Assembly (NCBI RefSeq): GCF_014287585.1
Contig: NZ_JACOOJ010000010.1
Span: forward strand, 72,056 to 136,055
Reading direction: 5' to 3'
Length of the DNA stretch: 64,000 nucleotides
Source: Parabacteroides hominis
Lineage (GTDB): Bacteria; Bacteroidota; Bacteroidia; Bacteroidales; Tannerellaceae
The notes under the pieces: generated by a model
Told to the model about the DNA's origin: nothing
The model's input: only the letters and a program-made list of their open reading frames with translations
The model's database searches: none
Shown here: piece after piece, positions 16,564 through 24,845 of the stretch
Layout of the letters: each line of letters opens with the position of its first letter
Position numbering within the stretch: position 1 is the stretch's first letter
Made by a program: the position numbers and the translations under genes

Positions 16564-17220
16564 CTACAACGCTTCTGCGTATTTGACCAGTTGGAGAACC
16601 TGCTGGGGCTCGTCAAAGTTGATCTTATTACTTTTTATATACGCCTTTATCGTTTCTTCCTGTTCTTTCGGATATAGTTTCAGAAACTGTTTGGAAGACT
16701 GGAACTGCTTTTGTTTCTTGTTCTTCTTGATCGTATATCTTTTTTCCACGTCGGCAAGAATGATTTTCTCTGTTTCCAGATTGTAGGAATGCCCTCCCGA
16801 CTGGATGCTCGAATAAGAATCGACAGAGGCTGTTTCTGAACGCCCTCCATAACCCACCTGTTTCCCTTCCGGACGCGATTTGCCTCTGTAGGTGACAGCC
16901 AGATACGGCTCCTGGTTCAGATGCTCTTGCGCCAGTCCTTTGGAATTCAACTGGAAGATACGATTGTCTATCTTCAATGTCCGCACCATGTCCGGCTCGG
17001 CAAACAGCTTGATATTGTTGTTGTCGTTTTCGTCTATGAACATAAAAGCGTTTCTTGCCAGATTGTAGTTTACCTTTACGCTGAACACCCTCCCGTCCTT
17101 GTAATAGATAAGGCTTTTCTGGAAGTCGTTGAAGAGGTATTCGGACTTGCCTTCCTGGGCTGACGATTTGCCTGTTACGGCCATCAGGCAGATGATTAGG
17201 GAATAGATAAGTTTTCTCAT
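16564..17220 (-). CDS. Secreted protein of unknown function
   Basis: 218 residues from the start chosen to give a clean signal peptide (MRKLIYSLIICLMAVTGKSS); an ATG 9 bases earlier is possible. The mature part is basic and charged, with a beta-rich first half (YYKDGRVFSVKVNYN, FMFIDENDNN) and a helical, Lys-rich C-terminus (KKNKKQKQF onwards). I do not recognise a family; the middle resembles secreted Bacteroidales proteins that report on internalised substrates, but that is weak. It stands alone between the GH92 promoter and the TPR-gene terminator and is transcribed leftward. Confidence 0.6.
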   Translation of the reverse strand: MRKLIYSLIICLMAVTGKSSAQEGKSEYLFNDFQKSLIYYKDGRVFSVKVNYNLARNAFMFIDENDNNNIKLFAEPDMVRTLKIDNRIFQLNSKGLAQEHLNQEPYLAVTYRGKSRPEGKQVGYGGRSETASVDSYSSIQSGGHSYNLETEKIILADVEKRYTIKKNKKQKQFQSSKQFLKLYPKEQEETIKAYIKSNKINFDEPQQVLQLVKYAEAL

Positions 17221-17273
17221 GGCAATCACTGTTTAAATTCTTACGAAAGATACGTATTGTTTCGGATAAGAAC

Positions 17274-17304
17274 AAAAAAAGCCGTCTCTTTTTACAGAGA
17301 CGGC
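17274..17304 (-). terminator. Terminator of the TPR lipoprotein gene
   Basis: GCCGTCTCT and AGAGACGGC form a perfect stem (17281-17304). On the minus strand it is followed by seven T. Confidence 0.9.
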
Positions 17305-17332
17305 CTTTCGGATATATGGAATAAGTTTGTTA

Positions 17333-19024
17333 TTACTTAACCAAAGCAGCAAATTCGCTGTTAGTTGCATATTTAGCAAATTCCAGGTCGATAGCAGCTT
17401 CTTTAGCCATAGCCTTGTCAGCAGCGATAGCAGCTTTCAGGTTGCTGATAACTGCGTTAGCGTCGTTTGTGCGAGCAGCTACGACAGCTTTCAGGTAAGA
17501 AGTTGTAGCGTCGGGTTTAGCAACTGCGTTCAAAGTCTGAGAAGCCTTGCTGTAATCCTTAGTCAGGATCTGAGCCAGAGCAGCGTTGTTAGACTTAACT
17601 GAACCGAAAGAGTTGGCAGCCTTAGCCCATTCGCCCTGTTCCAGGTACAGAACACCCAGAGCTTCGCCTAATTCAGCAACGCCTGCTGCGCTACCGAACA
17701 ACTGCTGAGCCTTAGCCTGGTCGCCCTTTGTCAAAGCGATCAAACCTAAGTTCATGTTAGCTTCCGGATTTGCTTTTACAGAGTTTGATTTGTTGAACAT
17801 CTGTTCTGCCTTAGCCAGGTCGCCGGCGCGGAATGCCATCATACCGATGTTGTTCCAAGTGCGGTAGCAGTTAGGATACAGTTCAGAAGCCTTTGTATAG
17901 ATAGCCATCTTTTCTGCGTCGTTGTTAGTCAGAGTTGCAGCGTACAGAATTTCTTCGATGTTCAGTTCAGAAGGATTGCTCTTAGCCAGTGCGCTGATTT
18001 CGTCGTCAGACTTACCGATGATTTCGATATTGGCAGTCAAACGGGAACGACGAAGTTGCGGCAGGATTGTTTCAGCCAAGTCAGAGTAAACAGCAGAGAT
18101 GTTCTTGATTTCTTTTTCTCTTGTTTCAGGATCCTGGTACATAGAGATAACTCTCAGCACGAGGTCTTTATCCTGCAGGTTGGAAGCGGCTACCAATTCT
18201 TTGAAGCCTTCCCAGTCCTGAGCTGTGTAACGAGCGTCAACCGGAGCGTCAACTTTCATTTTCTTCAACTCTTTAGCCAGATATTTGCTTGTGTTGCCTT
18301 CACGATTTTCAGCCAGGCCGGTGTTCAACTTAACACCACCGTCAGGAGAAGCGTAAGCAGAGATTTCGATTGCTACGTTCTGGTTAGGAGCTTCGTCTGC
18401 ATTCTTAACAAGTTCTTTCCATTCTTTGATTGCGTCGGAGTTCAACTCTTTTGCACGCAGGTTAGCCTGCTGGATAAGGAACATGATGTTAGCATCGTGA
18501 GCTTCTTTGATGATACGCTGGAATTTGTCTGCTGCGATAGCTGCGTTGGCAGTAGCTGCGTCAGCCAGTTCAGATGTAGCGATCACACCTTCGCCGATTT
18601 TTACGTCCGGCAATTTAACTGTCTTGTTCTTGATCTTTGCGTCGAAAGTCAGATACAATTCAGATTTTTTCATTTCCGGTTTGTAAGTGAAAGCAGATTT
18701 CATGGTTACGTTAGCACCATCTTTCTGCGGGATAACCTGGTTGTTACCCTTTACTTTTTCACCTTGGTAAGTGTAAGATGTTCCCCATGCTTCACCACCG
18801 GCATAACGAAGAACCGGAGTTACGGTTACAACAGCTTTCTTGTTGAACCATTTTGCAGGGAATGTGGCATTAATAGTCACAGGAACTTTGCCTCCGATGG
18901 CCTCAAGCGGCTGCGGTTCAGCTTTGATGTACTCTTCAGCTAACGGTTTCAACTTGTTTGAACAAGAAGAAAAAGTCAGAATTGCTGCCAATACGAGGAA
19001 AGGCATTAAATACTTTTTGTTCAT
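17333..19024 (-). CDS. Abundant TPR-repeat lipoprotein with an OmpA-like segment
   Basis: 563 residues. Lipobox FSSC (Cys21) follows a typical signal peptide. Residues about 50-150 are beta-rich. A middle segment (ISAYASPDG with KLNTGLAENR) resembles the OmpA C-terminal peptidoglycan-binding fold. From about residue 360 TPR units follow (MAIYTKASELYPNCYRTWNN, GDLAKAEQMFNKS, GDQAKAQQLFGSA). The coding sequence uses a narrow set of codons, as in highly expressed genes, so an abundant envelope scaffold is likely. Monocistronic, with its own promoter and terminator. Function in the cell envelope is an inference. Confidence 0.75.
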   Translation of the reverse strand: MNKKYLMPFLVLAAILTFSSCSNKLKPLAEEYIKAEPQPLEAIGGKVPVTINATFPAKWFNKKAVVTVTPVLRYAGGEAWGTSYTYQGEKVKGNNQVIPQKDGANVTMKSAFTYKPEMKKSELYLTFDAKIKNKTVKLPDVKIGEGVIATSELADAATANAAIAADKFQRIIKEAHDANIMFLIQQANLRAKELNSDAIKEWKELVKNADEAPNQNVAIEISAYASPDGGVKLNTGLAENREGNTSKYLAKELKKMKVDAPVDARYTAQDWEGFKELVAASNLQDKDLVLRVISMYQDPETREKEIKNISAVYSDLAETILPQLRRSRLTANIEIIGKSDDEISALAKSNPSELNIEEILYAATLTNNDAEKMAIYTKASELYPNCYRTWNNIGMMAFRAGDLAKAEQMFNKSNSVKANPEANMNLGLIALTKGDQAKAQQLFGSAAGVAELGEALGVLYLEQGEWAKAANSFGSVKSNNAALAQILTKDYSKASQTLNAVAKPDATTSYLKAVVAARTNDANAVISNLKAAIAADKAMAKEAAIDLEFAKYATNSEFAALVK

Positions 19025-19095
19025 AATTTGATGTAAGTTTAAAATGTTACTATGTTTATATATTCACTTTCAAATATCCCTTAGCCATCAAAGTG

Positions 19096-19130
19096 CAAAA
19101 CTAAAGCATTTTTTTGTTATGAAGAGCAAA
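19096..19130 (-). promoter_or_regulatory. Candidate promoter of the TPR lipoprotein gene
   Basis: Minus strand TTTG (19127-19130), 23 bases, TAGTTTTG (19096-19103). The -7 box is perfect; the spacer is longer than usual. It would leave a leader of about 65 bases. Confidence 0.45.
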
Positions 19131-19183
19131 CAAGAGATAAAATCTTTCTAATTAATACTTATTAATGAATCTTGTCTCCATTT

Positions 19184-19214
19184 TTTCCTGTCTGATTTCA
19201 AAACAGATAGGAAA
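19184..19214. repeat. Hairpin in the 304-base gap between protease and TPR gene
   Basis: TTTCCTGTCTG (19184-19194) pairs with CAGATAGGAAA (19204-19214) with one G-T pair. It has no T run on the minus strand, so it may only weakly end protease transcription. Apart from this and the TPR promoter, nothing else is visible in 19025-19328. Confidence 0.45.
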
Positions 19215-19328
19215 TGAAGTGGATTTAGACTTTTTGCTCTGCGTGTCTTATGCAAATATCCCTTTCATTTCTCCCTTTGTCCGGTGAATCCTTCCGGATT
19301 TCGTCTGACCCTTATTGTCAAATTTTAA

Positions 19329-20981
19329 TCAAAACAGGGCTTTTTGAGTATAAAGTTTGTTATTATAAACAATCTTCACGATGTACACGCCAGCCGGAAG
19401 CGAACCAATCGGCAAGGTTGCCTGTTGCCCGGCGATGGAATAACTGCGCACAGGCTTTCCGGTGAGCGATACCAGGGTGAGCGAAGCCCGGCTGACGGGG
19501 ACTGCAAAGTCGATGCGGATCGTATTCCGGTATCTGTCGACGGACAGGCTGACGTCTGTTGCCGCTTCTATGCGTTCGTTGGCCGTTCCTCCTTCTTCGT
19601 TCGGGTCCATTCCGGCGCAGACGGGAGCAGTCACTCCGACAGGATCGAGCCAGTATTTAAGCTGCCTGCTACTATCGGTCGGTTCGGACCAGCTTTTTTG
19701 TATGGAGAAAAAGAAGTCTTCGACCGGATTGGCACAGTTGGAAGCACCGCCTGTCAGACCTCCGATGATCCGGTTGTCGCCATCTAAAAGGGGAGAACCG
19801 GACGAACCTCCGGCTGTGCAGCCTGTCGTCCAGCGGGCTACCTTCCAGTGGGCGTTTTCGTCAAACTCTGTAGCTGTGATTTTGTATGTCTGAAGCTCTA
19901 CATTTCCTTCGGCGACACTGATCCGTTTCAGCGATCCGCTTGGATGGTGGATGCAGGTATAAGGAGCTGTCCCCGCGTCCTGCGCGTTCCAGCCGGCATA
20001 ATAGGCCCGGTAGTCGGTGGGCGGAGTATCGAGCAGTTCCAGCAAGGCCATGTCTGTCTTTTCGTTCACGGCCCGGAAATGGGCGGATGCTACCGTCTGG
20101 TCCGTGCGTCCGGGTTCTACCGGACTGCATTGGGGGCTGTTGTAATTGAAGTAACAGACGATCTTGCCCGCCACCTCTTCATAATCCGGGTTTTGGATCC
20201 GGAACTGGTTGTTCAGGCAGTGCGAGGCTGTAAGGAGATAAGGTTTCCCGTCGTTTGCCGTGTTGTTGACAAGCGTACCTGTACAGCCGATTTGTCCGTC
20301 GATAATCAAAAGGACAACGCTTCGTTCGATCTCGTCGTAACGTGTTGTCGTATCTTGGAAACAGGCTACGGTCGGCATACACTCGAAAGCCGTAAAGTCG
20401 GGCTGCGGTTCCGAGACTCTGAGGTCCCTGTAGCCGTGGTTCACTTCGCCGACCGCGAGTTTGCCGGGAAAAGCGGCTGCCGCTGGTTCCTGGTATTCGA
20501 CGATCAGCTCGTCTCCCTGGATCGGGGCGACGGGCAGAATGCCGCGTTCCGAATTGTTCAGGTGGTTGAATGAGCCCAATACTTCCGATTGGTCGCTATT
20601 ATAAAGGAACACGCGTGCGCCTTCGGGCAGATGGTATTCGCTGAACATTATATTGAGGGAGAGCGCACCTTCGGAACGTATTCCGAGCCGCCAGACCTTT
20701 GTCCCGTCGGGCAGGGTGAAACGGCTACCGGAGTTCTCCGGCGTATAGTCCGTCATGAACTTGTAGGCAAAGCGGAACCCGCTCCGCAGGCCGGTCGCTT
20801 CGAGCGAGTCGAGCCGGAGCTGCTCCGCCAGGTCGAACGGGGGCATAGTGATAAACAGGTCCTCTGTCAGGCTTTTGGTAGCCGTGAGAGGCAACGGTCG
20901 TCCTCCGTGACTGATTTGTGCCTTGACGGAAACACTAAGAAACAGGCATAATCCGAAGTATATGATAAGATGTTTTGCCAT
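19329..20981 (-). CDS. Secreted lysyl-endopeptidase-like serine protease with T9SS sorting domain
   Basis: 550 residues. Signal peptide (ending VKAQ), a propeptide-like N-terminal beta domain to about residue 200, then a trypsin-fold (S1) protease. The catalytic triad is visible: His in LLTASHC, Asp in EKTDMALLEL, Ser in GGSSGSPLL. Paired cysteines and layout match the Achromobacter/lysyl endopeptidase type. The last 75 residues are a type-A T9SS C-terminal domain, ending PAGVYIVKIVYNNKLYTQKA, which would direct outer-membrane passage and surface attachment or release. This places a type IX secretion system in the organism. A -7-like box (CAAATATA on plus, 20990-20997) lies so close that the mRNA would be nearly leaderless. 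Monocistronic. Confidence 0.85.
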   Translation of the reverse strand: MAKHLIIYFGLCLFLSVSVKAQISHGGRPLPLTATKSLTEDLFITMPPFDLAEQLRLDSLEATGLRSGFRFAYKFMTDYTPENSGSRFTLPDGTKVWRLGIRSEGALSLNIMFSEYHLPEGARVFLYNSDQSEVLGSFNHLNNSERGILPVAPIQGDELIVEYQEPAAAAFPGKLAVGEVNHGYRDLRVSEPQPDFTAFECMPTVACFQDTTTRYDEIERSVVLLIIDGQIGCTGTLVNNTANDGKPYLLTASHCLNNQFRIQNPDYEEVAGKIVCYFNYNSPQCSPVEPGRTDQTVASAHFRAVNEKTDMALLELLDTPPTDYRAYYAGWNAQDAGTAPYTCIHHPSGSLKRISVAEGNVELQTYKITATEFDENAHWKVARWTTGCTAGGSSGSPLLDGDNRIIGGLTGGASNCANPVEDFFFSIQKSWSEPTDSSRQLKYWLDPVGVTAPVCAGMDPNEEGGTANERIEAATDVSLSVDRYRNTIRIDFAVPVSRASLTLVSLTGKPVRSYSIAGQQATLPIGSLPAGVYIVKIVYNNKLYTQKALF

Positions 20982-21108
20982 AGTGGCGGCAAATATACGA
21001 TTTTAAGGAAATAATCTGCTATTTCAGATTCATTTTAAAATCATTCCTGATATTTGTCCTGTCGAAAGATTAGACAGATAAGAAGTAGAACTATAAAAGA
21101 AGAATAAA

Positions 21109-21546
21109 ATGAAGAAGATTTTAGCCCTGTTAGTTTGCCTGCTTACCGTAAGTATGGCAGTCCGTGCGGACGATGACCGTCCAGTTCGTTTCGACCAGTT
21201 GCCCGCTAAGGCACAGGCGTATGTAAAGAAATATTTCCCGCAGGAAAAGGTGGCGTTGGCAAAGATGGAAAAGGATTTCTTCGACAAGAAATATGAAGTG
21301 ATTTTTGCCAGCAGCAGCAAGGTGGAGTTCTTTAAGGACGGGACCTGGAAAGAGGTGGATTGCAAATATTCAGCCGTCCCCGAAGCCGTCATCCCCGAAG
21401 CCATCCTGCGCTATGTAAAGACAAATTATCCCGGCCACAAGGTCGTTAAGATCGAAAAGGAAGACCGGGGATATGAAGCGAAACTTGCCAACGGCATGAA
21501 ATTGGAGTTCGACAAGAAGTTTAACTTGGTAGATATAGACAATTAA
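21109..21546 (+). CDS. PepSY-like (DUF2874) exported protein
   Basis: 145 residues with a signal peptide (MKKILALLVCLLTVSMAVRA). The mature part contains two copies of the PepSY-like fold: the first around VKKYFPQEKVALAKMEKD, the second around VKTNYPGHKVVKIEKEDRG, each followed by a K(V/L)EF strand. Such small periplasmic proteins are common in Bacteroidetes next to two-component systems; the fold is thought to bind or inhibit other envelope proteins, but the role is not established. It is followed 27 bases later by a second PepSY-like gene, forming an operon that converges on the histidine kinase genes. Confidence 0.8.
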   Translation: MKKILALLVCLLTVSMAVRADDDRPVRFDQLPAKAQAYVKKYFPQEKVALAKMEKDFFDKKYEVIFASSSKVEFFKDGTWKEVDCKYSAVPEAVIPEAILRYVKTNYPGHKVVKIEKEDRGYEAKLANGMKLEFDKKFNLVDIDN

Positions 21547-21573
21547 TTAAGAACCGATTTAAATAGAAACAGT

Positions 21574-22416
21574 ATGATGAAGAATGTATTTTTGCTTGCG
21601 GCACTGTCTCTGTGCCTGTTCCAGAGTTGTGACAATGATGACAACGAACCGGTTCCCGGCTATGTGAGCGCCGAGACCAAAGCGGCCTTTGACGAAAAAT
21701 ATCCTTCGGCGAAGGATGTGGAGTGGGAGACTCGTAACGATTATTTGATAGTGGATTTCAAACAGGATAAAGTAGAGAAGGAAGCCTGGTTCGACAACAG
21801 CGGAGTTTGGTATATGACGGAAACGGATATCCCTTTTGCACAGCTTCCCGATGCGGTGAAGACGGCTTTCCGGCAAAGCGATTATTCGACCTGGAAAGTG
21901 GACGATGTGGATATGATCGAACGCCGGGGTGTCGAGACTGTCTATGTGATCGAAGTGGAGCAAGGCAATAGCGAGGTGGATCTTTACTATTCCCCGGATG
22001 GCATCCTGGTGAGAACCGTTCTCGATGCGGATGGCAACGATGGCTATGAAGATTTCATCCCGTCCCAACCTTCCTCTTCCGTAGAGGCTTATATCAAAGA
22101 AGATTATCCCTCTGCCCGCATCCTGGATATCGATCGGGAGAAAGGCATGACGGAGGTCGAAATACTGGACGGAACGGTTTGCCGCGAACTCTTGTTCAAT
22201 GATGGAGGCGCTTGGATGCAGACCAAAACGGAACTTCGTATTTCCGCACTGCCGGATGCGGTAATGGCTGCTATCAAGGCTTCGCAATACGCAACCTATA
22301 AGATCGACGATGCCGATTTCATCGAGACGCCCGATGGCGAATGGTATCTTGTCGAATTGGAATCGGGCGACAGGGAGGTCAACCTCCGTATCGATGCTCT
22401 GGGGAATATATTGTAG
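21574..22416 (+). CDS. PepSY-like (DUF2874) lipoprotein with tandem repeats
   Basis: 280 residues. Lipobox FQSC precedes an acidic linker (DNDDNEP). At least three PepSY-like units can be aligned by eye: AAFDEKYPSAKDVEWETRND, then IPFAQLPDAVKTAFRQSDYS, and a second cycle VEAYIKEDYPSARILDIDRE and ISALPDAVMAAIKASQYATY. It is very acidic, suggesting cation or basic-partner binding, as an inference. It shares an operon with the 145-residue PepSY protein upstream. A terminator follows. Start could be the second Met codon (21577). Confidence 0.8.
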   Translation: MMKNVFLLAALSLCLFQSCDNDDNEPVPGYVSAETKAAFDEKYPSAKDVEWETRNDYLIVDFKQDKVEKEAWFDNSGVWYMTETDIPFAQLPDAVKTAFRQSDYSTWKVDDVDMIERRGVETVYVIEVEQGNSEVDLYYSPDGILVRTVLDADGNDGYEDFIPSQPSSSVEAYIKEDYPSARILDIDREKGMTEVEILDGTVCRELLFNDGGAWMQTKTELRISALPDAVMAAIKASQYATYKIDDADFIETPDGEWYLVELESGDREVNLRIDALGNIL

Positions 22417-22463
22417 AGAAAACCGTTTAAAGATCGATTAAACAGCGTTTAAGCGCGATTGAA

Positions 22464-22508
22464 AGGCTATCCTTTCGGGATGTATTCTCGATTAGGACAG
22501 CCTTTTTT
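22464..22508 (+). terminator. Terminator of the PepSY operon
   Basis: AGGCTATCCT and AGGACAGCCT pair (one A-C mismatch) around a 20-base loop, followed by six T. Confidence 0.8.
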
Positions 22509-22568
22509 CTTTCTTTTTATCAAGTATATAAAGTGTTTATATATAGCCGTTTAAAATTTCCTCGCCTT

Positions 22569-22663
22569 GGAAACTGTAGTTCCCTCGGCAGGAAACGAAA
22601 GTTCCCTCGGCAGGAAACTGTAGTTTCCAAGGCAAGAAACGAAAGTTTCCTCGGTAGGAAACC
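22569..22663. repeat. Tandem array of 22-base hairpin units
   Basis: Four consecutive 22-base units (22569-22590, 22591-22612, 22613-22634, 22635-22656) and a partial fifth. Each contains GGAAAC, a tetraloop (TGTA or GAAA alternating) and GTTTCC or GTTCCC, so every unit can fold as a small stem with, in two of four, a GNRA-type loop. Linkers read TCGGCA or AAGGCA. It lies between convergent genes. There are no unique spacers, so it is not a CRISPR. Confidence 0.8.
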
Positions 22664-22707
22664 CTATTGGAGCACCTGGGTTTAGGGTGACACTGTGACG
22701 CCTCTTT

Positions 22708-23976
22708 TTATTGGACCTGGAAGATATGTTCACCCTCTTGGTATTGGTAGGAGATGTGCAACCCGTACTGGCGGCAGATCGCTTCGGCTATGGCGAGGCC
22801 GAGTCCGGTCGATTCCTTTTTCTTGCTTCCCTGGTAGAAACGTTCGAAGATATGCTCGCCGTCGAGAGGCCCGGCCTGTCCCGTGTTGGCGATAGTCAGC
22901 GAGTTTGCCTGGATCGTGACGCGGACGTGTCCTTTCTCCCTGTTATGGATAAAAGCGTTTTTCAGCAGGTTGGAGACGAGCGCCTCCGCCAGTGTCTCGT
23001 TCATCGTGATTGTCAGGTTGCCTTGCTCTTCAAGCGAAACTACCGTGTCGTAGTGGCTGAATATCTCTTTGTAGTCATCCAGCAGCCGTTTGGCGATGCT
23101 GTTGATTTCGACCGGACGGCTGTCGGTGAATTGCCCGTTGTCGATCCGGGAGAGGAACAGCAGGGATTTGTTCAGCCGGACGATGTAGTTCAGCGTGTGC
23201 TTGGTCTTGAACAGTTCTTCCATTTGTTCCTCCGTCAGTTCCGTGTTGTCGAGCAGCCATTCGATACGGTTGCTGCAAACGGCGAGCGGCGTCTGGAGTT
23301 CGTGCGAAGCGTTGCCGATGAATTGTTTCTGCTGTTTGAATAGCTGTTCCGAACGTTCGACGGCTTGGGCGGCAGCCTCGTTCAGCCTGCGGAATTCCGG
23401 GATAGTGGTGTCATTGGGAACCGGTTCGTGCTGCTTGCCCGGCAAATAACTGTCCAGCCAGTGCAATAGCGCGTACAACGGGCGCAGGCTCCGGTAGAAC
23501 ACCCAGATGCAGACCGTAAGCAGGGTGACCAGCAAGACGATGTAGAGAAAGAGGATCCAGTTGGCGACGGCCTCCCGTAGATCTTCTTTTTCAAAAGAGG
23601 GAGTCGAGACTTCCAACAGGAAATAATTGTCGTCCTTGTCGGTGAAGATGGTCCGCAGCACGCGTGCCGGTTCGGTCTCTTCCTTTTCCTTTATATATAT
23701 GTCGGCGTCGTAGTATTCGATCGCCGGGTATTGTCCGGCTTCTTCCTGGCTGATGGGACGGATGGAATAGCTGTTGTTGGTCCCGTCGTTTTTCGAAGGG
23801 AGCTCTTTGCCGGCAAGCGAGCGGATGATGATCGTCTCGGAGTAATCTTCTAAGGCGTCGTCTACCTCGTCGTTGATCTCGTCGATCATGGTGAAGTAGA
23901 AGAAAACCGTCCATACCGTCAGGACAGCCAGCAACGCCAGGGACAGGCGGATCAATATGCGGTAAATCAGTTTCAT
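22708..23976 (-). CDS. Two-component sensor histidine kinase
   Basis: 422 residues. Two membrane helices (about 8-29 and 138-161) bracket a periplasmic sensor domain of about 110 residues. The dimerisation/phosphoacceptor helix has ASHELQTPL with His225. The ATPase core follows, with the N box LVSNLLKNAFIHN and the G box STGLGLAIAEAI. No HAMP domain is clear; the linker after the second helix is a short proline-bearing helix. It sits 12 bases downstream of its response regulator. The convergent PepSY operon next door is a plausible target, as such pairs recur in Bacteroidetes, but no binding site supports this. Confidence 0.92.
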   Translation of the reverse strand: MKLIYRILIRLSLALLAVLTVWTVFFYFTMIDEINDEVDDALEDYSETIIIRSLAGKELPSKNDGTNNSYSIRPISQEEAGQYPAIEYYDADIYIKEKEETEPARVLRTIFTDKDDNYFLLEVSTPSFEKEDLREAVANWILFLYIVLLVTLLTVCIWVFYRSLRPLYALLHWLDSYLPGKQHEPVPNDTTIPEFRRLNEAAAQAVERSEQLFKQQKQFIGNASHELQTPLAVCSNRIEWLLDNTELTEEQMEELFKTKHTLNYIVRLNKSLLFLSRIDNGQFTDSRPVEINSIAKRLLDDYKEIFSHYDTVVSLEEQGNLTITMNETLAEALVSNLLKNAFIHNREKGHVRVTIQANSLTIANTGQAGPLDGEHIFERFYQGSKKKESTGLGLAIAEAICRQYGLHISYQYQEGEHIFQVQ

Positions 23977-23988
23977 CTCTGCCGTGCC

Positions 23989-24675
23989 TTATTCTTCTTC
24001 GTTGATGACTAATTTATATCCGAAGCCGTAGATGGAGCGGATTTCGACTGTCGCGCCCGCCTTCTTTAGCTGCTGGCGCAGGTTCTTGACCTGTGCATAG
24101 ACGAAATGGAAACTGTCAGCCTGGTCGATATGGTCGCCCCAGACCGCCTCGGCCAGTACGGCTTTGTCGATGATATGGTTCGGGCGGTTGGCGAAATAGA
24201 ACAGGATGTCGTATTCTTTCTTGAGAAGTTCCATCTCCTTGTCGTCGACGAATACCCGGAAACTGTCCGGCTCGATCCGCAGGTTTCCCAGCCGGAGGGA
24301 GCGCGAGCCGTCGCCACGCTGTCGTCTCAGTACGCTTTTGATCCGGGCGTTCAGTTCGGCCAGGTGGAAGGGCTTCGGGAGGTAGTCGTCCGCTCCCTGT
24401 TCCAGCCCTAAGACCTTGTCCTCGATGGAGTCGCGGGCGGAGATGATGATGACGCTCTCCCGCTTCTGCTGCTCCTTGAGCATCTCCAACAGCTTCAAGC
24501 CGTTCCCGTCCGGCAGCATGATGTCGAGCAGGATGCAGTCGTAGCTGTAGTCTGCTATTTTCAGGCTCGCTTCGCGGAAGGTGGCCGCCGTCTCCACTAC
24601 ATATCGCTCTTTAACCAGTGTTTTCTGCATCAGTTCCCTGAGCGAAGGTTCGTCTTCTACTATTAAAATCTTCAT
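23989..24675 (-). CDS. OmpR/PhoB-type response regulator
   Basis: 228 residues from MKILIVEDE. The receiver domain has the acidic pair at its start, phosphoacceptor Asp51 in LLDIMLPDG, and the Lys in DDYLPKPF. A winged-helix DNA-binding domain follows (LLKKEYDILFYFANRPNHII, then VYAQVKNLRQQLKKAG). A longer in-frame start at 24699 falls inside the -7 promoter box and before the canonical first strand, so 24675 is chosen. It is transcribed first, with the kinase 12 bases downstream. Divergent from the fumarase gene. Confidence 0.93.
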   Translation of the reverse strand: MKILIVEDEPSLRELMQKTLVKERYVVETAATFREASLKIADYSYDCILLDIMLPDGNGLKLLEMLKEQQKRESVIIISARDSIEDKVLGLEQGADDYLPKPFHLAELNARIKSVLRRQRGDGSRSLRLGNLRIEPDSFRVFVDDKEMELLKKEYDILFYFANRPNHIIDKAVLAEAVWGDHIDQADSFHFVYAQVKNLRQQLKKAGATVEIRSIYGFGYKLVINEEE

Positions 24676-24696
24676 AAATATCGCCTTATCTGTATC

Positions 24697-24704
24697 CAAA
24701 GATA
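24697..24704 (-). promoter_or_regulatory. Candidate -7 box of the two-component operon
   Basis: Minus strand TATCTTTG, a full TAnnTTTG match. No clear -33 element, so it may need an activator. Predicted start near 24691. Confidence 0.4.
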
Positions 24705-24845
24705 CGAAGCGAATTTAAAATAAACTTGAAATGATCATTTTAAAAAGGCAAACAACTGTCGAATCTCATGATTTTTAATTAAGTTTGCCAGTCCGTTCAA
24801 GGATACGATTCTAAAACCAATATTATAAATTAAAATACAAACGCT

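Noticed and set aside
22569..22663. Possible CRISPR array
   Set aside because: The 22-base units abut each other with no unique spacers and no cas genes are present.
22551..22733. 60-codon minus-strand frame through the 22-base array
   Set aside because: It only translates the tandem repeats and overlaps the end of the kinase gene.
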